64,000 nucleotides of DNA from Sphingomonas morindae (GTDB taxonomy: Bacteria > Pseudomonadota > Alphaproteobacteria > Sphingomonadales > Sphingomonadaceae). Under the pieces are notes generated by a model, which made no database searches, was not told where the DNA came from, and saw nothing but the letters and a program-made list of their open reading frames with translations. The position numbers were made by a program, and so were the translations under genes. Shown here in pieces: positions 16,791 to 23,950 of the stretch (position 1 is the first letter of the stretch; every line of letters starts with the position of its first letter). The DNA is taken from contig NZ_CP084930.1 of the NCBI RefSeq assembly GCF_023822065.1, positions 886,501 through 950,500 of the forward strand, given 5' to 3'.

Positions 16791-18913
16791 CGCACCATCT
16801 CCGCGTCGCGCCGCTGGCCGACCTGGCTCTGCTGGCCGCCGACCACGGCGACCACCTCGACCGGCTTGCCATCGGGTATCTCAAGGAAGGACAGGACCGG
16901 CGCCTCGGCCAGATGCGGCCGCAGCAGCCGGGCGAGCGCGCGCCGCGCGATCGGCGAGGTGACGATGGCGAAGCGCTTGGCCTCGCCCAGCAGCGGCTGC
17001 GCGGCCTCGCCGATCGCCGCGACGATCCGCGCCGCGAGCGCGGGCTCGATCGGGTGATTCGCGTTGGGGCCGGTGCGCACCGCCTGGGTGAGCAGCGCCT
17101 CGAGGCTGCCGTCGAGCGTCACCACCGGCAGCGGCATCCGCACCGGCACCAGCGTCTGCACGATCAGCGCGCCGATCCGGCGGCGGATATTCTCCACCAG
17201 CATGATCGGCTCCACGCCCTCGGCGGCGGCATCCGCCATCGCCTCGGCGATGCGGCGGAAATCCTTCAGCGGCACGCCCTCCACCAGCAGCGCGCGGCAC
17301 ACGCCGGCGATCTGCGGCAGGGTGAGCGGCGCCGGGGTGAGCGCGGACACCAGCTGCGGCGCGGTTTCCTTCAGCTGGTCCACCAGCTTCTGCGTCTCGT
17401 CCATGCCGAACAGATCGGCCGCCGAGGTGGCGATCAGCTGGTTGAGATGGGTGGCGATCACCGTCGAGGGATCGACCACCGTATAGCCCAGCACCACCGC
17501 CTCGGAGCGTTTCTCGGGCGCGATCCACACCGCGTCGAGGCCGAAGGTCGGATCCTTCACCGCGCGGCCGGGGATGGTGCCGACCAAGTCGCCGCTGTCG
17601 AGCGCGAGCAGCTCGGCGGCGAAACATTCGTCCTCGGCCAGGCACACGCCGCCCACGGTGATGCGATAGCCATTGGGCGACAGGTTCATATTGTCGCGCA
17701 CGCGGACCATCGGCACGACGAAGCCAAGCTCCTTGGAAAGCTGGCGGCGGATGCCGGTGATCCGCGCCATCAGCGGCGCGCCCTTGCGCTCGTCCACCAG
17801 CGCCACCAGCCCATAGCCGATCTCGAGCCCGAGCGGCGCGTCGTCCGAAACCTCGTCCCAGCCGATCTGGCTGGGATTGGCGGGCGCCGCCGGCGCCGGC
17901 TTGTCGGCGAGCGCCGCCTCCGCCTTTTTGAGCGCGTCCGCGCCCCGCAGCTTCCACGCGACAAAGCCGCACAGCGCCGCCGCCGGCAGGATGATGATAT
18001 GCGGCATGCCCGGCACCACGCCGAGAATGCCCAGGATCGCCGACACCGGCGTCCACGCCTTGGCCGAGCCGAACTGGCTGCCGATCTGGCCCGAAAGATC
18101 GAGCGGCGAATTGACGCGGGTGACGATCGAGGCGGCCGCGATCGAGAGCAGCAGCGCCGGGATCTGCGCCACCAGCGCGTCGCCGATCGCGAGCTGCACG
18201 TAATTCTTCGCCGCGTCGCCGATCGACAGGCCGTGGCTGAGCACGCCCAGCACCAGCCCGCCCAGGATGTTCACGGCCAGCACCAGCACGCCGGCGACGG
18301 CATCGCCCTTCACGAATTTGGAGGCGCCGTCCATCGAGCCGTAGAAATCCGCCTCGGTCGCCACTTCCTGGCGGCGCACCTTGGCCTCGTCCGGGGTCAG
18401 GAGCCCGGCATTGAGATCGGCGTCGATCGCCATCTGCTTGCCCGGCATGGCGTCCAGCGTGAAGCGCGCGGACACTTCCGAGACGCGCCCGGCGCCCTTG
18501 GTGATGACCACCAGGTTGATGATCATCAGGATCGAGAAAACGAAGATGCCGACCGCGTAATTGCCGCCGATCAGGAAGGAGCCGAAGGCCTCGATCACAT
18601 GGCCCGCCGCCGCCTCGCCCTCATGGCCATGCACCAGCACGACGCGCGTGGAGGCGACGTTGAGCGCCAGCCGCAGCAGCGTGGCGAACAGCAGCACCGT
18701 GGGGAAGGCGGAAAAGTCCAGCGGGCGCGCGGCGTTCAGCGCCACCATCAGCACGGCGAGCGAGATCACGATGTTCGAGATGAAGCCGAGATCGAGCATG
18801 ATCGCCGGCATCGGCACGACCATCAGCGCGATCAGCAGCAGCGATGCCATCGGCAGGATCGCGCCGCGGCTCGCATCGGCCCAAACACGCTTGTTGATCG
18901 CCTTGGTGGCCAT
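16787..18913 (-). CDS. flhA: FlhA, flagellar export-gate channel and chaperone-docking protein
   Basis: The product is about 708 residues: eight N-terminal membrane helices, the FHIPEP-type segment (RFTLDAMPGKQMAIDADLNAG, about residues 145-165) and a large cytoplasmic domain. ATG 18913 is preferred because GGGA lies about 11 bases upstream. A GTG at 18922 overlaps the upstream stop (GTGA) and is the alternative. FlhA works with FlhB and FliPQR to energise export. Confidence 0.96.
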   Translation of the reverse strand: MATKAINKRVWADASRGAILPMASLLLIALMVVPMPAIMLDLGFISNIVISLAVLMVALNAARPLDFSAFPTVLLFATLLRLALNVASTRVVLVHGHEGEAAAGHVIEAFGSFLIGGNYAVGIFVFSILMIINLVVITKGAGRVSEVSARFTLDAMPGKQMAIDADLNAGLLTPDEAKVRRQEVATEADFYGSMDGASKFVKGDAVAGVLVLAVNILGGLVLGVLSHGLSIGDAAKNYVQLAIGDALVAQIPALLLSIAAASIVTRVNSPLDLSGQIGSQFGSAKAWTPVSAILGILGVVPGMPHIIILPAAALCGFVAWKLRGADALKKAEAALADKPAPAAPANPSQIGWDEVSDDAPLGLEIGYGLVALVDERKGAPLMARITGIRRQLSKELGFVVPMVRVRDNMNLSPNGYRITVGGVCLAEDECFAAELLALDSGDLVGTIPGRAVKDPTFGLDAVWIAPEKRSEAVVLGYTVVDPSTVIATHLNQLIATSAADLFGMDETQKLVDQLKETAPQLVSALTPAPLTLPQIAGVCRALLVEGVPLKDFRRIAEAMADAAAEGVEPIMLVENIRRRIGALIVQTLVPVRMPLPVVTLDGSLEALLTQAVRTGPNANHPIEPALAARIVAAIGEAAQPLLGEAKRFAIVTSPIARRALARLLRPHLAEAPVLSFLEIPDGKPVEVVAVVGGQQSQVGQRRDAEMVR

Positions 18914-18918
18914 CTTCG

Positions 18919-19851
18919 TCACATTCCCAGGCTGGACAGCATCAGATAGGCGAGCTTCGCGGTCTGCGGGCTCGGGGTGAGCGCGGCCTTGGCGTCGAGC
19001 GCCGCGTCGAGCGTGTCGCCCGTCGCGGCGGCGGTGCCGCCGGTCGCCGCGCCGGGCAGATCGCCGCCGTTGAGCGCGGCGAGCTGCATCCGCGCCAGCT
19101 CGGACGCGGTGTCGCCGCTCGTGCCCTGGCGGGCGAGCAGCGTCTGCACGGTCGAGGCGCCGGCGGGCGCGTCGCCCGACGCGGCCGGCGCCTGGCCGCC
19201 GAAGCGGCTGGCGAAGCGCTGATACACCTCGTCCAGGCTGCGCGCCGATCCGTCCTTATTGTAGAAGACCCAGCGATTGGCATGGGCGGCGGCGGGGAGC
19301 AGCGCGGCGGCGGACTGGCTGCCATCCGCGTCGCGCGCCGCCAGGAAGCGGCTCGCCCCCGCCGGGCCGAGGAAATGCGCCATGTAGAGATCGACCGAGC
19401 CCGCGTCGCGCCCCAGCCTCTTCTCCAGAAAGTCGCGATTGTCCGAGGCATATTCGCCCGCCATCGCCGCCGAGGTGCCGGCATCCTGGCGCAGCGCGAG
19501 GATCTGCGCCTTGGTCGCCTGGTCGCTCACCACATAATGGCCGCCGCTGGTGCGCTCGATGGCGTTGGCGGCCCAGCCCAGCCCATGCTCGGCGCCGTGC
19601 TGCTTCAGCATGGCGAGCCAGGTCTGGCTGGTGAACTGGTAGAGGCCCGACGCGCTCGAGGTCGCGGCCTTGGCATTGGGGTTGAGCCCGCTCTCGATCT
19701 TCGCCTGGTGGTAGAGATAATGGAAATCCACCCCCGTCGCCGAGGCGGCGGAGGCGATCGCGCCCTGCACGCCGCCGCCGGCCGCGAGGCCGGTATCGGT
19801 GGCGGCGGTGCCCGCGCCCGCGCGGACGCCGGGGATGACGGTCAGGCTCAT
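18919..19851 (-). CDS. Flagellum-linked lytic transglycosylase (SltF-like)
   Basis: The 310-residue product has an SLT-type catalytic domain (about residues 30-175): FHYLYHQAKIESGLNPNAKAA carries the catalytic Glu, followed by SSASGLYQFTSQTWL. A spacer and Ala-rich tail follow. No clear signal peptide is seen, so secretion may be through the flagellar or another route. It sits between flgN and flhA with ATGA overlap. The window's FlgJ lacks the muramidase domain, and in Rhodobacter a separate SltF supplies that activity; the same division of labour is inferred here. Confidence 0.88.
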   Translation of the reverse strand: MSLTVIPGVRAGAGTAATDTGLAAGGGVQGAIASAASATGVDFHYLYHQAKIESGLNPNAKAATSSASGLYQFTSQTWLAMLKQHGAEHGLGWAANAIERTSGGHYVVSDQATKAQILALRQDAGTSAAMAGEYASDNRDFLEKRLGRDAGSVDLYMAHFLGPAGASRFLAARDADGSQSAAALLPAAAHANRWVFYNKDGSARSLDEVYQRFASRFGGQAPAASGDAPAGASTVQTLLARQGTSGDTASELARMQLAALNGGDLPGAATGGTAAATGDTLDAALDAKAALTPSPQTAKLAYLMLSSLGM

Positions 19852-20171
19852 CCGCGCTTCCACCGGGCATTGCGGCCATAGGTGGGCGCGGCATCGCCAC
19901 GGCCGCTGGCGGCGGCCAGCCGGGTGAGCCGGCGCTCGGTCATGTCGGCCAGCACGTTGATGCGCACGCGCGCGGCGTCGGCGAGGCGGGTCGCCTCCTC
20001 CGCCAGCGCCTTCATCTCCGGCGTCGGCCGCGTCGGGCTGGCGCGCACGCGCAGCAGCGCCTGATCCACGGCGGCGTTGGCGGCCTCGATCGCGGGCGCG
20101 TCGTCGGCGTCGAGCGCGGCGATCAGCGCGCGCTGCTCGCGCAGCAGCGCCTCGAGCGCGGCGACGCTCAC
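19848..20171 (-). CDS. flgN: FlgN-like export chaperone for hook-filament junction proteins
   Basis: The 107-residue helical protein starts at a GTG that overlaps the flgM stop (GTGA) and ends overlapping the next gene (ATGA). The two long helices (ALEALLREQRALIAALDADD; PEMKALAEEATRLADAARVR) fit FlgN, which chaperones FlgK and FlgL. FlgN is weakly conserved, so size, helices and position after flgM carry most of the weight. Confidence 0.78.
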   Translation of the reverse strand: MSVAALEALLREQRALIAALDADDAPAIEAANAAVDQALLRVRASPTRPTPEMKALAEEATRLADAARVRINVLADMTERRLTRLAAASGRGDAAPTYGRNARWKRG

Positions 20172-20446
20172 GACGCCACCCCGCCGAGATCGGAGGCGAT
20201 CATCTTGTCGGCGATCTGGCCGGCATCCGCCTTGTAGGTGCCGCCGCGAATCGCCGCGCGCAGCGCCGCGACGCGATCCTGCGCGATCGGCGCGCCCTCG
20301 GCGGCGAGCCGGTGGATGGTGGTGGCCGGGCCATGCTCGGCGGGCGTCGCGCCCGGCGCGGCGGCGCCGCCGGCGCGCGCGGTCTGGCCGAGGCCGGTCT
20401 GGCCGCCGATCAGGCCGCTGCCCGATGCTCCGATGCCGTTGATCAT
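20168..20446 (-). CDS. flgM: FlgM, anti-sigma-28 factor
   Basis: The 92-residue protein has a disordered Gly-rich N-terminus and the conserved C-terminal sigma-binding helices (DRVAALRAAIRGGTYKADAGQIADKMI). FlgM blocks FliA until the hook is finished and FlgM is exported. It lies 12 bases after flgA, the common order flgA-flgM-flgN. Confidence 0.92.
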   Translation of the reverse strand: MINGIGASGSGLIGGQTGLGQTARAGGAAAPGATPAEHGPATTIHRLAAEGAPIAQDRVAALRAAIRGGTYKADAGQIADKMIASDLGGVAS

Positions 20447-20458
20447 CCCCGCCCCCCT

Positions 20459-21004
20459 TCAGAAGCTCGCGACCCGGACGATGCCGGTATCCACCACGTC
20501 GCCGATCACCACCGGGCCGCGCGCGTCCGTCTTGACGCGCACCTTGCCGCCGGCGCGGCCATCTTCCTGCGCGATCGCGGCGGTGCTGACGGTGAAGCCC
20601 GCCGAGGTGGCGCGCAGCTCGACGGGATCGCCGCGCCGGATCAGCGGCGGCGCCGCCGGCGTCGCGGGCTGGGCGGCGGCCATGGCGGGCGTGCCGGGCG
20701 CGGGCTGGGCGCCGGGCACGCGCATCAGCGGCACGCGGATGCGCCAGCCGAGCGGCTCGCAGCGCAGCGGCAGCGCGCCGAGCGCGGGCGGATCGATCGT
20801 CACGGGCTTGGGGCAGGCGGCCAGCTTGAGCCGCCGGTCGAGATGGGTGAGCGGGCCGCCCGGCGTCGCGACATCGGCGTCGAGCGCGGCGACCACGCGG
20901 CTCTCCAGCCGGGCGATGTCCTCGAATCCGTCCGGCCCCGCCACCGCGCCGGCCGGCGCCGCGATCAGGCAGGAGAGAATCAGAAGGGCGAAAGCCCGTG
21001 CCAT
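20459..21004 (-). CDS. flgA: FlgA, P-ring assembly chaperone
   Basis: The 181-residue product has a signal peptide (residues 1-22) and a C-terminal SAF-type domain (PPLIRRGDPVELRATSAGFTVSTAAIAQEDGRAGGKVRVKTDARGPV is split over residues 115-165). FlgA escorts FlgI during P-ring formation. A consensus sigma-54 promoter lies 30 bases upstream on the same strand, so it probably starts the flgA-to-fliA transcript. Confidence 0.92.
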   Translation of the reverse strand: MARAFALLILSCLIAAPAGAVAGPDGFEDIARLESRVVAALDADVATPGGPLTHLDRRLKLAACPKPVTIDPPALGALPLRCEPLGWRIRVPLMRVPGAQPAPGTPAMAAAQPATPAAPPLIRRGDPVELRATSAGFTVSTAAIAQEDGRAGGKVRVKTDARGPVVIGDVVDTGIVRVASF

Positions 21005-21034
21005 GCGAGTGCTCCCAGAGTTCGGGGCTCACAA

Positions 21035-21050
21035 AGCAATGCGCGTGCCA
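21035..21050 (-). promoter_or_regulatory. Sigma-54 promoter of flgA
   Basis: Read on the minus strand: TGGCACG (21050-21044), four bases, TTGCT (21039-21035). This matches the TGGCACG-N4-TTGCW consensus completely. Predicted start of transcription is near 21024, about 20 bases before the flgA ATG. Confidence 0.88.
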
Positions 21051-21059
21051 AACAATTGG

Positions 21060-21087
21060 TTAACGCGACCGCGAAAGTGTTAACGCG
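21060..21087. promoter_or_regulatory. Two TTAACGCG boxes upstream of flgA
   Basis: TTAACGCG occurs at 21060-21067 and 21080-21087, 20 bases apart, just upstream of the flgA sigma-54 promoter. The same octamer is found at 13416-13423 before the activator gene. It contains TTAAC, the CtrA half-site in other alphaproteobacteria, but the spacing here is not the CtrA N7. Confidence 0.4.
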
Positions 21088-21088
21088 G

Positions 21089-21562
21089 TTAGACCAAAGT
21101 CACGAGCCGGATCGTCTGCCCGCCGTGCCGCGCCGCCGCGCGGGCGGTGCCCTCCACGCGCAGATCGATCCGGTCGGCCGCGAGCCCGCCCTCGGAAAGC
21201 GCGCGCGCCACCGCCGCCGCCCGCGCCGCCGCCAATTCCCAGCCGTCGAAGCGGCGGGCATCGCCGTCGCGCCCGCGACTCTCCACGATCATCCGCGCCC
21301 CCCGCGTCACCGCGCGCGCGCCGGCGGCGCGCAGCATCGCGCGCGCGGGCGGCAGCAGCAGCGCCTCGCCGGGCTGGAAGAGCGGCGCCGCCGCGCGCTC
21401 GTCCGCCAGCGGCGCGGGCGCGCCGAAGGCGGCGCGCAGGCTCGCCGCCGGATCGCCGCGCTGCGCCTGGAGCAGCAGCAGAAAGCCGAGCAGCACCAGG
21501 CAGAGATCGGCGAAGCTCAGCGCCCAGCGCGGGGTCGCGGCCGGCGCCGCCCGGGCGATCAC
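21089..21562 (-). CDS. Short MotB-like stator protein (second stator)
   Basis: The 157-residue product begins at a GTG overlapping the previous stop (GTGA). One N-terminal membrane helix (about residues 12-32) contains SFADLCLVLLGFLLLL, with an Asp placed like the ion-binding Asp of MotB. The remainder is an OmpA-like peptidoglycan-binding domain (ARMIVESRGRDGDARRFDGW; LSEGGLAADRIDLRVEG). It is much shorter than the conventional MotB at 32392-33369. A PomB/MotB-like partner role with the upstream MotA-like protein is inferred. Confidence 0.8.
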   Translation of the reverse strand: MIARAAPAATPRWALSFADLCLVLLGFLLLLQAQRGDPAASLRAAFGAPAPLADERAAAPLFQPGEALLLPPARAMLRAAGARAVTRGARMIVESRGRDGDARRFDGWELAAARAAAVARALSEGGLAADRIDLRVEGTARAAARHGGQTIRLVTLV

Positions 21563-22248
21563 GCCGCCGGCCTCAGCCGCGGCGGCGCCGCGCGCGCGGC
21601 CGCCGGCGCGGGCATGGGCATGGGCAGCGGGGTCAGCTCCGCCTCGGCGAGCGCCGCCAGCCGCGCCACCGCCTGGGCCTGCCATTCGCGCTCCACCTCG
21701 CCCAGCCGCTCCAGCCGCGCCGCGATCGGCCCGAACAGGCAATTGGCCGCGATCATGCCGTATAAAGTGGTGGTCAGCGCCAGCGCCATGCCCGGCCCGA
21801 TGCGGCTGACATCGTCCATCGCCTGGAACATGGCGATCAGCCCCAGCACGGTGCCGATCATCCCCATCGCCGGCGCCGTGTCGGCGGCGGCCCGCCACAC
21901 CGCCTGCACGCCGGCATGACGCGCCGCGCGCGCGTCCAGCTCGGCCTCGGCCCAGGCGCGGAAGGCGGCGGCATCGCGCGCATCGGCCAGCTCGATCGCC
22001 ACCTGCGCGAGGAAATGCTCCACCTTGGCCCGATCGCAGGTCGCGATGCCGGTACGGTTGGCCTTTTCGATGATGCGCTGCACCGCGCGTCCCGCCGCCT
22101 CGGCGTCGGCCGCCGGGCGCGCGGTCACAAGCGGCCGCAGCGCCGCCAGCGCCCGGCGCGCGTCGCGGCCGGTGGCGCGCGCCGCCGCCAGGGCGAGCGA
22201 TCCGCCGATCACCAGCAGCGGCGCGACCGGATCGAGGAAGATCTGCAT
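21559..22248 (-). CDS. MotA/PomA-like stator channel protein (second stator)
   Basis: From ATG 22248 the product is 229 residues (a GTG at 22254 is possible). The C-terminal half is clearly MotA/PomA: APAMGMIGTVLGLIAMFQAM, then IGPGMALALTTTLYGMIAANCLFGPIA. The first helix is VAPLLVIGGSLALAAA. It is shorter than the conventional MotA encoded at 31524. It pairs with the MotB-like gene by a GTGA overlap and diverges from the flgB operon. PomA likeness might mean a different coupling ion, but the sequence does not settle that. Confidence 0.85.
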   Translation of the reverse strand: MQIFLDPVAPLLVIGGSLALAAARATGRDARRALAALRPLVTARPAADAEAAGRAVQRIIEKANRTGIATCDRAKVEHFLAQVAIELADARDAAAFRAWAEAELDARAARHAGVQAVWRAAADTAPAMGMIGTVLGLIAMFQAMDDVSRIGPGMALALTTTLYGMIAANCLFGPIAARLERLGEVEREWQAQAVARLAALAEAELTPLPMPMPAPAAARAAPPRLRPAA

Positions 22249-22278
22249 ATACACCGCACCCGCCCCCGCTGCCGCCGG

Positions 22279-22321
22279 CCGGCAAAATCGGCCGGCAAAA
22301 ATCTGCCGCCCACCGGCAAAA
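22279..22321 (+). promoter_or_regulatory. Three CCGGCAAAA boxes upstream of the flgB sigma-54 promoter
   Basis: Exact nonamers lie at 22279-22287, 22292-22300 and 22313-22321, followed by an inverted CATTGCCGG-like half (22322-22330). They sit about 80-120 bases upstream of the predicted flgB start of transcription, where sigma-54 activators bind. They also lie just upstream of the divergent second-stator genes. Confidence 0.6.
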
Positions 22322-22371
22322 CATTGCCGGCGTCCTTGCGCCCGAAGCGAAAATCACCCGTCGCCAGGAAT

Positions 22372-22387
22372 TGGCACGACGGTTGCA
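22372..22387 (+). promoter_or_regulatory. Sigma-54 promoter of the flgB operon
   Basis: TGGCACG (22372-22378), four bases, TTGCA (22383-22387): a full match to TGGCACG-N4-TTGCW. Predicted transcription starts near 22398, about 93 bases before the flgB ATG. Confidence 0.9.
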
Positions 22388-22490
22388 TACCCTCGGAGCG
22401 ACCGCCGCACATGCGACGATCCCGATGGCCCCACAGCCGATAACGGCGGGCCCGGCGGAAGTTTTAGGAGGCTCGGCAGAGTTTTTTCAA

Positions 22491-22841
22491 ATGGCAGACG
22501 ACGCGCTCTTCGGCATTCACGGCACCGCCCTCGCGCTGCGCTCGCAGCGTATGGCGATGCTCGCCTCCAATATCGCGAACGCCGCCACGCCGGGCTTCAA
22601 GGCGCGCGACATCGATTTCGCCAAGGCGCTCGACAGCGCCAGCCAGACCGGCAGCGTCGATCGCGCGGTGGATGGCCATGTCCAGTACCGCGTGCCGGTG
22701 CAGGCCTCGGCCGATGGCAACACCGTCGAGCTTGCCACCGAGCAGACCCAGTTCGCCGAGAATGCGATCGCCTACAAGGCGACGCTCAACTTCCTGCAGG
22801 GCCGCATCTCCACGGTCATGCAGGCGCTGAAGGGGGAATAA
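22491..22841 (+). CDS. flgB: FlgB, proximal rod protein
   Basis: From ATG 22491 the product is 116 residues. It has the rod/hook N-terminal signature (LASNIANAATPGFKARDIDF) and a C-terminal helix (AENAIAYKATLNFLQGRISTVMQALKGE). AGGAGG at 22466-22471 is unusually far (19 bases) from this ATG; other in-frame starts (22425) lack a better site and would add non-conserved residues. FlgB is the first rod subunit after FliE. Confidence 0.93.
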   Translation: MADDALFGIHGTALALRSQRMAMLASNIANAATPGFKARDIDFAKALDSASQTGSVDRAVDGHVQYRVPVQASADGNTVELATEQTQFAENAIAYKATLNFLQGRISTVMQALKGE

Positions 22842-22845
22842 GGCG

Positions 22846-23250
22846 ATGAGCGCGCCGCTCTCTGTCTTCCAGATTTCGGGCCGCGCCATGTCGGCGCAGC
22901 TCGTCCGGCTCAACACCGTGGCGTCCAACCTCGCCAATGCGGGCACGGTCGCCACCACCAAGGAAGGCGCCTATCGCGCGCTCAAGCCGGTCTTCACCCA
23001 GGTCTCGGACACGCCCGGCGTGTCGACCGTCAAGGTCGATCAGGTGGTGCAGTCCAACACCGAGCCGACCAAGCGCTACGATCCCAACAATCCGCTTGCC
23101 GACAAGGACGGCAATGTCTGGGACGCCGGCGTCGATGGCGCCGCCGAGCTGGTCGATATGATCGAGACCCAGCGCCAGTACCAGAACAACGTCCAGGTCA
23201 TGCAGACCGCCAAGACGCTCACCCTCGACACTCTGAGGCTCGGACAATGA
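22846..23250 (+). CDS. flgC: FlgC, proximal rod protein
   Basis: The 134-residue protein has the rod motif LNTVASNLANAGTVATTKEGAY at the N-terminus and the C-terminal segment GAAELVDMIETQRQYQNNVQVMQTAKTL. It lies four bases after flgB and overlaps flgD (ATGA). Confidence 0.95.
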   Translation: MSAPLSVFQISGRAMSAQLVRLNTVASNLANAGTVATTKEGAYRALKPVFTQVSDTPGVSTVKVDQVVQSNTEPTKRYDPNNPLADKDGNVWDAGVDGAAELVDMIETQRQYQNNVQVMQTAKTLTLDTLRLGQ

Positions 23251-23915
23251 CCAGCGTTACCAGCTCGATCGACTCGCTCAAGACGCCCACCACCTCGCCC
23301 ACCAGCACGGGTGCGGGCAGCCAGACCATCGACCAGGCCGGCTTCCTCAAGCTGCTCACCACGCAGATGACCAGCCAGGATCCGACCGCGCCGATGGACA
23401 CCAACACGATGGTGACCCAGCTCAGCCAGCTGTCGCAGACCTCGGGCATCACCGAGATGAACGCCAGCCTCAAGTCGCTGGTCAGCGAGGCCACCGGCAA
23501 CCGCATCGGCGATGCCGCGAGCTGGATCGGCAAGGCCGCGCTGGTCAGCGGCTCGGTCGCCCAGCCCATGACCGATGGCAGCTTCGGCGGCCAGATCACC
23601 CTGCCCGCCGACGCCACCTCGGTGAATGTCGATCTGGTCGATGCCGGCGGCAATGTCGTCCATTCGGAGCAGGCCGGCGCCCAGCCCAAGGGCAGCTTCG
23701 AATTTCTGTGGGACGGCAAGGGCGCGGACGGCAAGGCCGTGTCCGGCCCGCTCAGCGTCAAGGTCTCGGCGGTCGGCAGCGCCGGCGCCGTCACCCCCAC
23801 GGTCGCGACCTGGTCCACCGTCACCGGCGTCAACTCGCCGGCCGGCGGCAGCGCCGCCCAGCTCACCACCACGGTCGGCACCGTCGCGCCCAGCGACGTG
23901 CTCAGCCTGTCCTGA
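23247..23915 (+). CDS. flgD: FlgD, hook-capping protein
   Basis: The 222-residue protein has the FlgD N-terminal signature (QAGFLKLLTTQMTSQDPTAPMDTNTMVTQL is split across residues 30-58) and a C-terminal FlgD Ig-like/Tudor region (SFEFLWDGKGADGKAVSGPLSVKV). It scaffolds hook subunit addition. It begins inside the flgC stop and precedes flgE by 35 bases. Confidence 0.96.
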   Translation: MTSVTSSIDSLKTPTTSPTSTGAGSQTIDQAGFLKLLTTQMTSQDPTAPMDTNTMVTQLSQLSQTSGITEMNASLKSLVSEATGNRIGDAASWIGKAALVSGSVAQPMTDGSFGGQITLPADATSVNVDLVDAGGNVVHSEQAGAQPKGSFEFLWDGKGADGKAVSGPLSVKVSAVGSAGAVTPTVATWSTVTGVNSPAGGSAAQLTTTVGTVAPSDVLSLS

Positions 23916-23950
23916 TCCCCTTTCCGCCTCTTCCCTGACGGAGCGTATCC

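Noticed and set aside
16913-18949. Plus-strand open frame opposite flhA
   Set aside because: FlhA on the minus strand has unambiguous family motifs; the antisense protein is His/Arg-rich without features.
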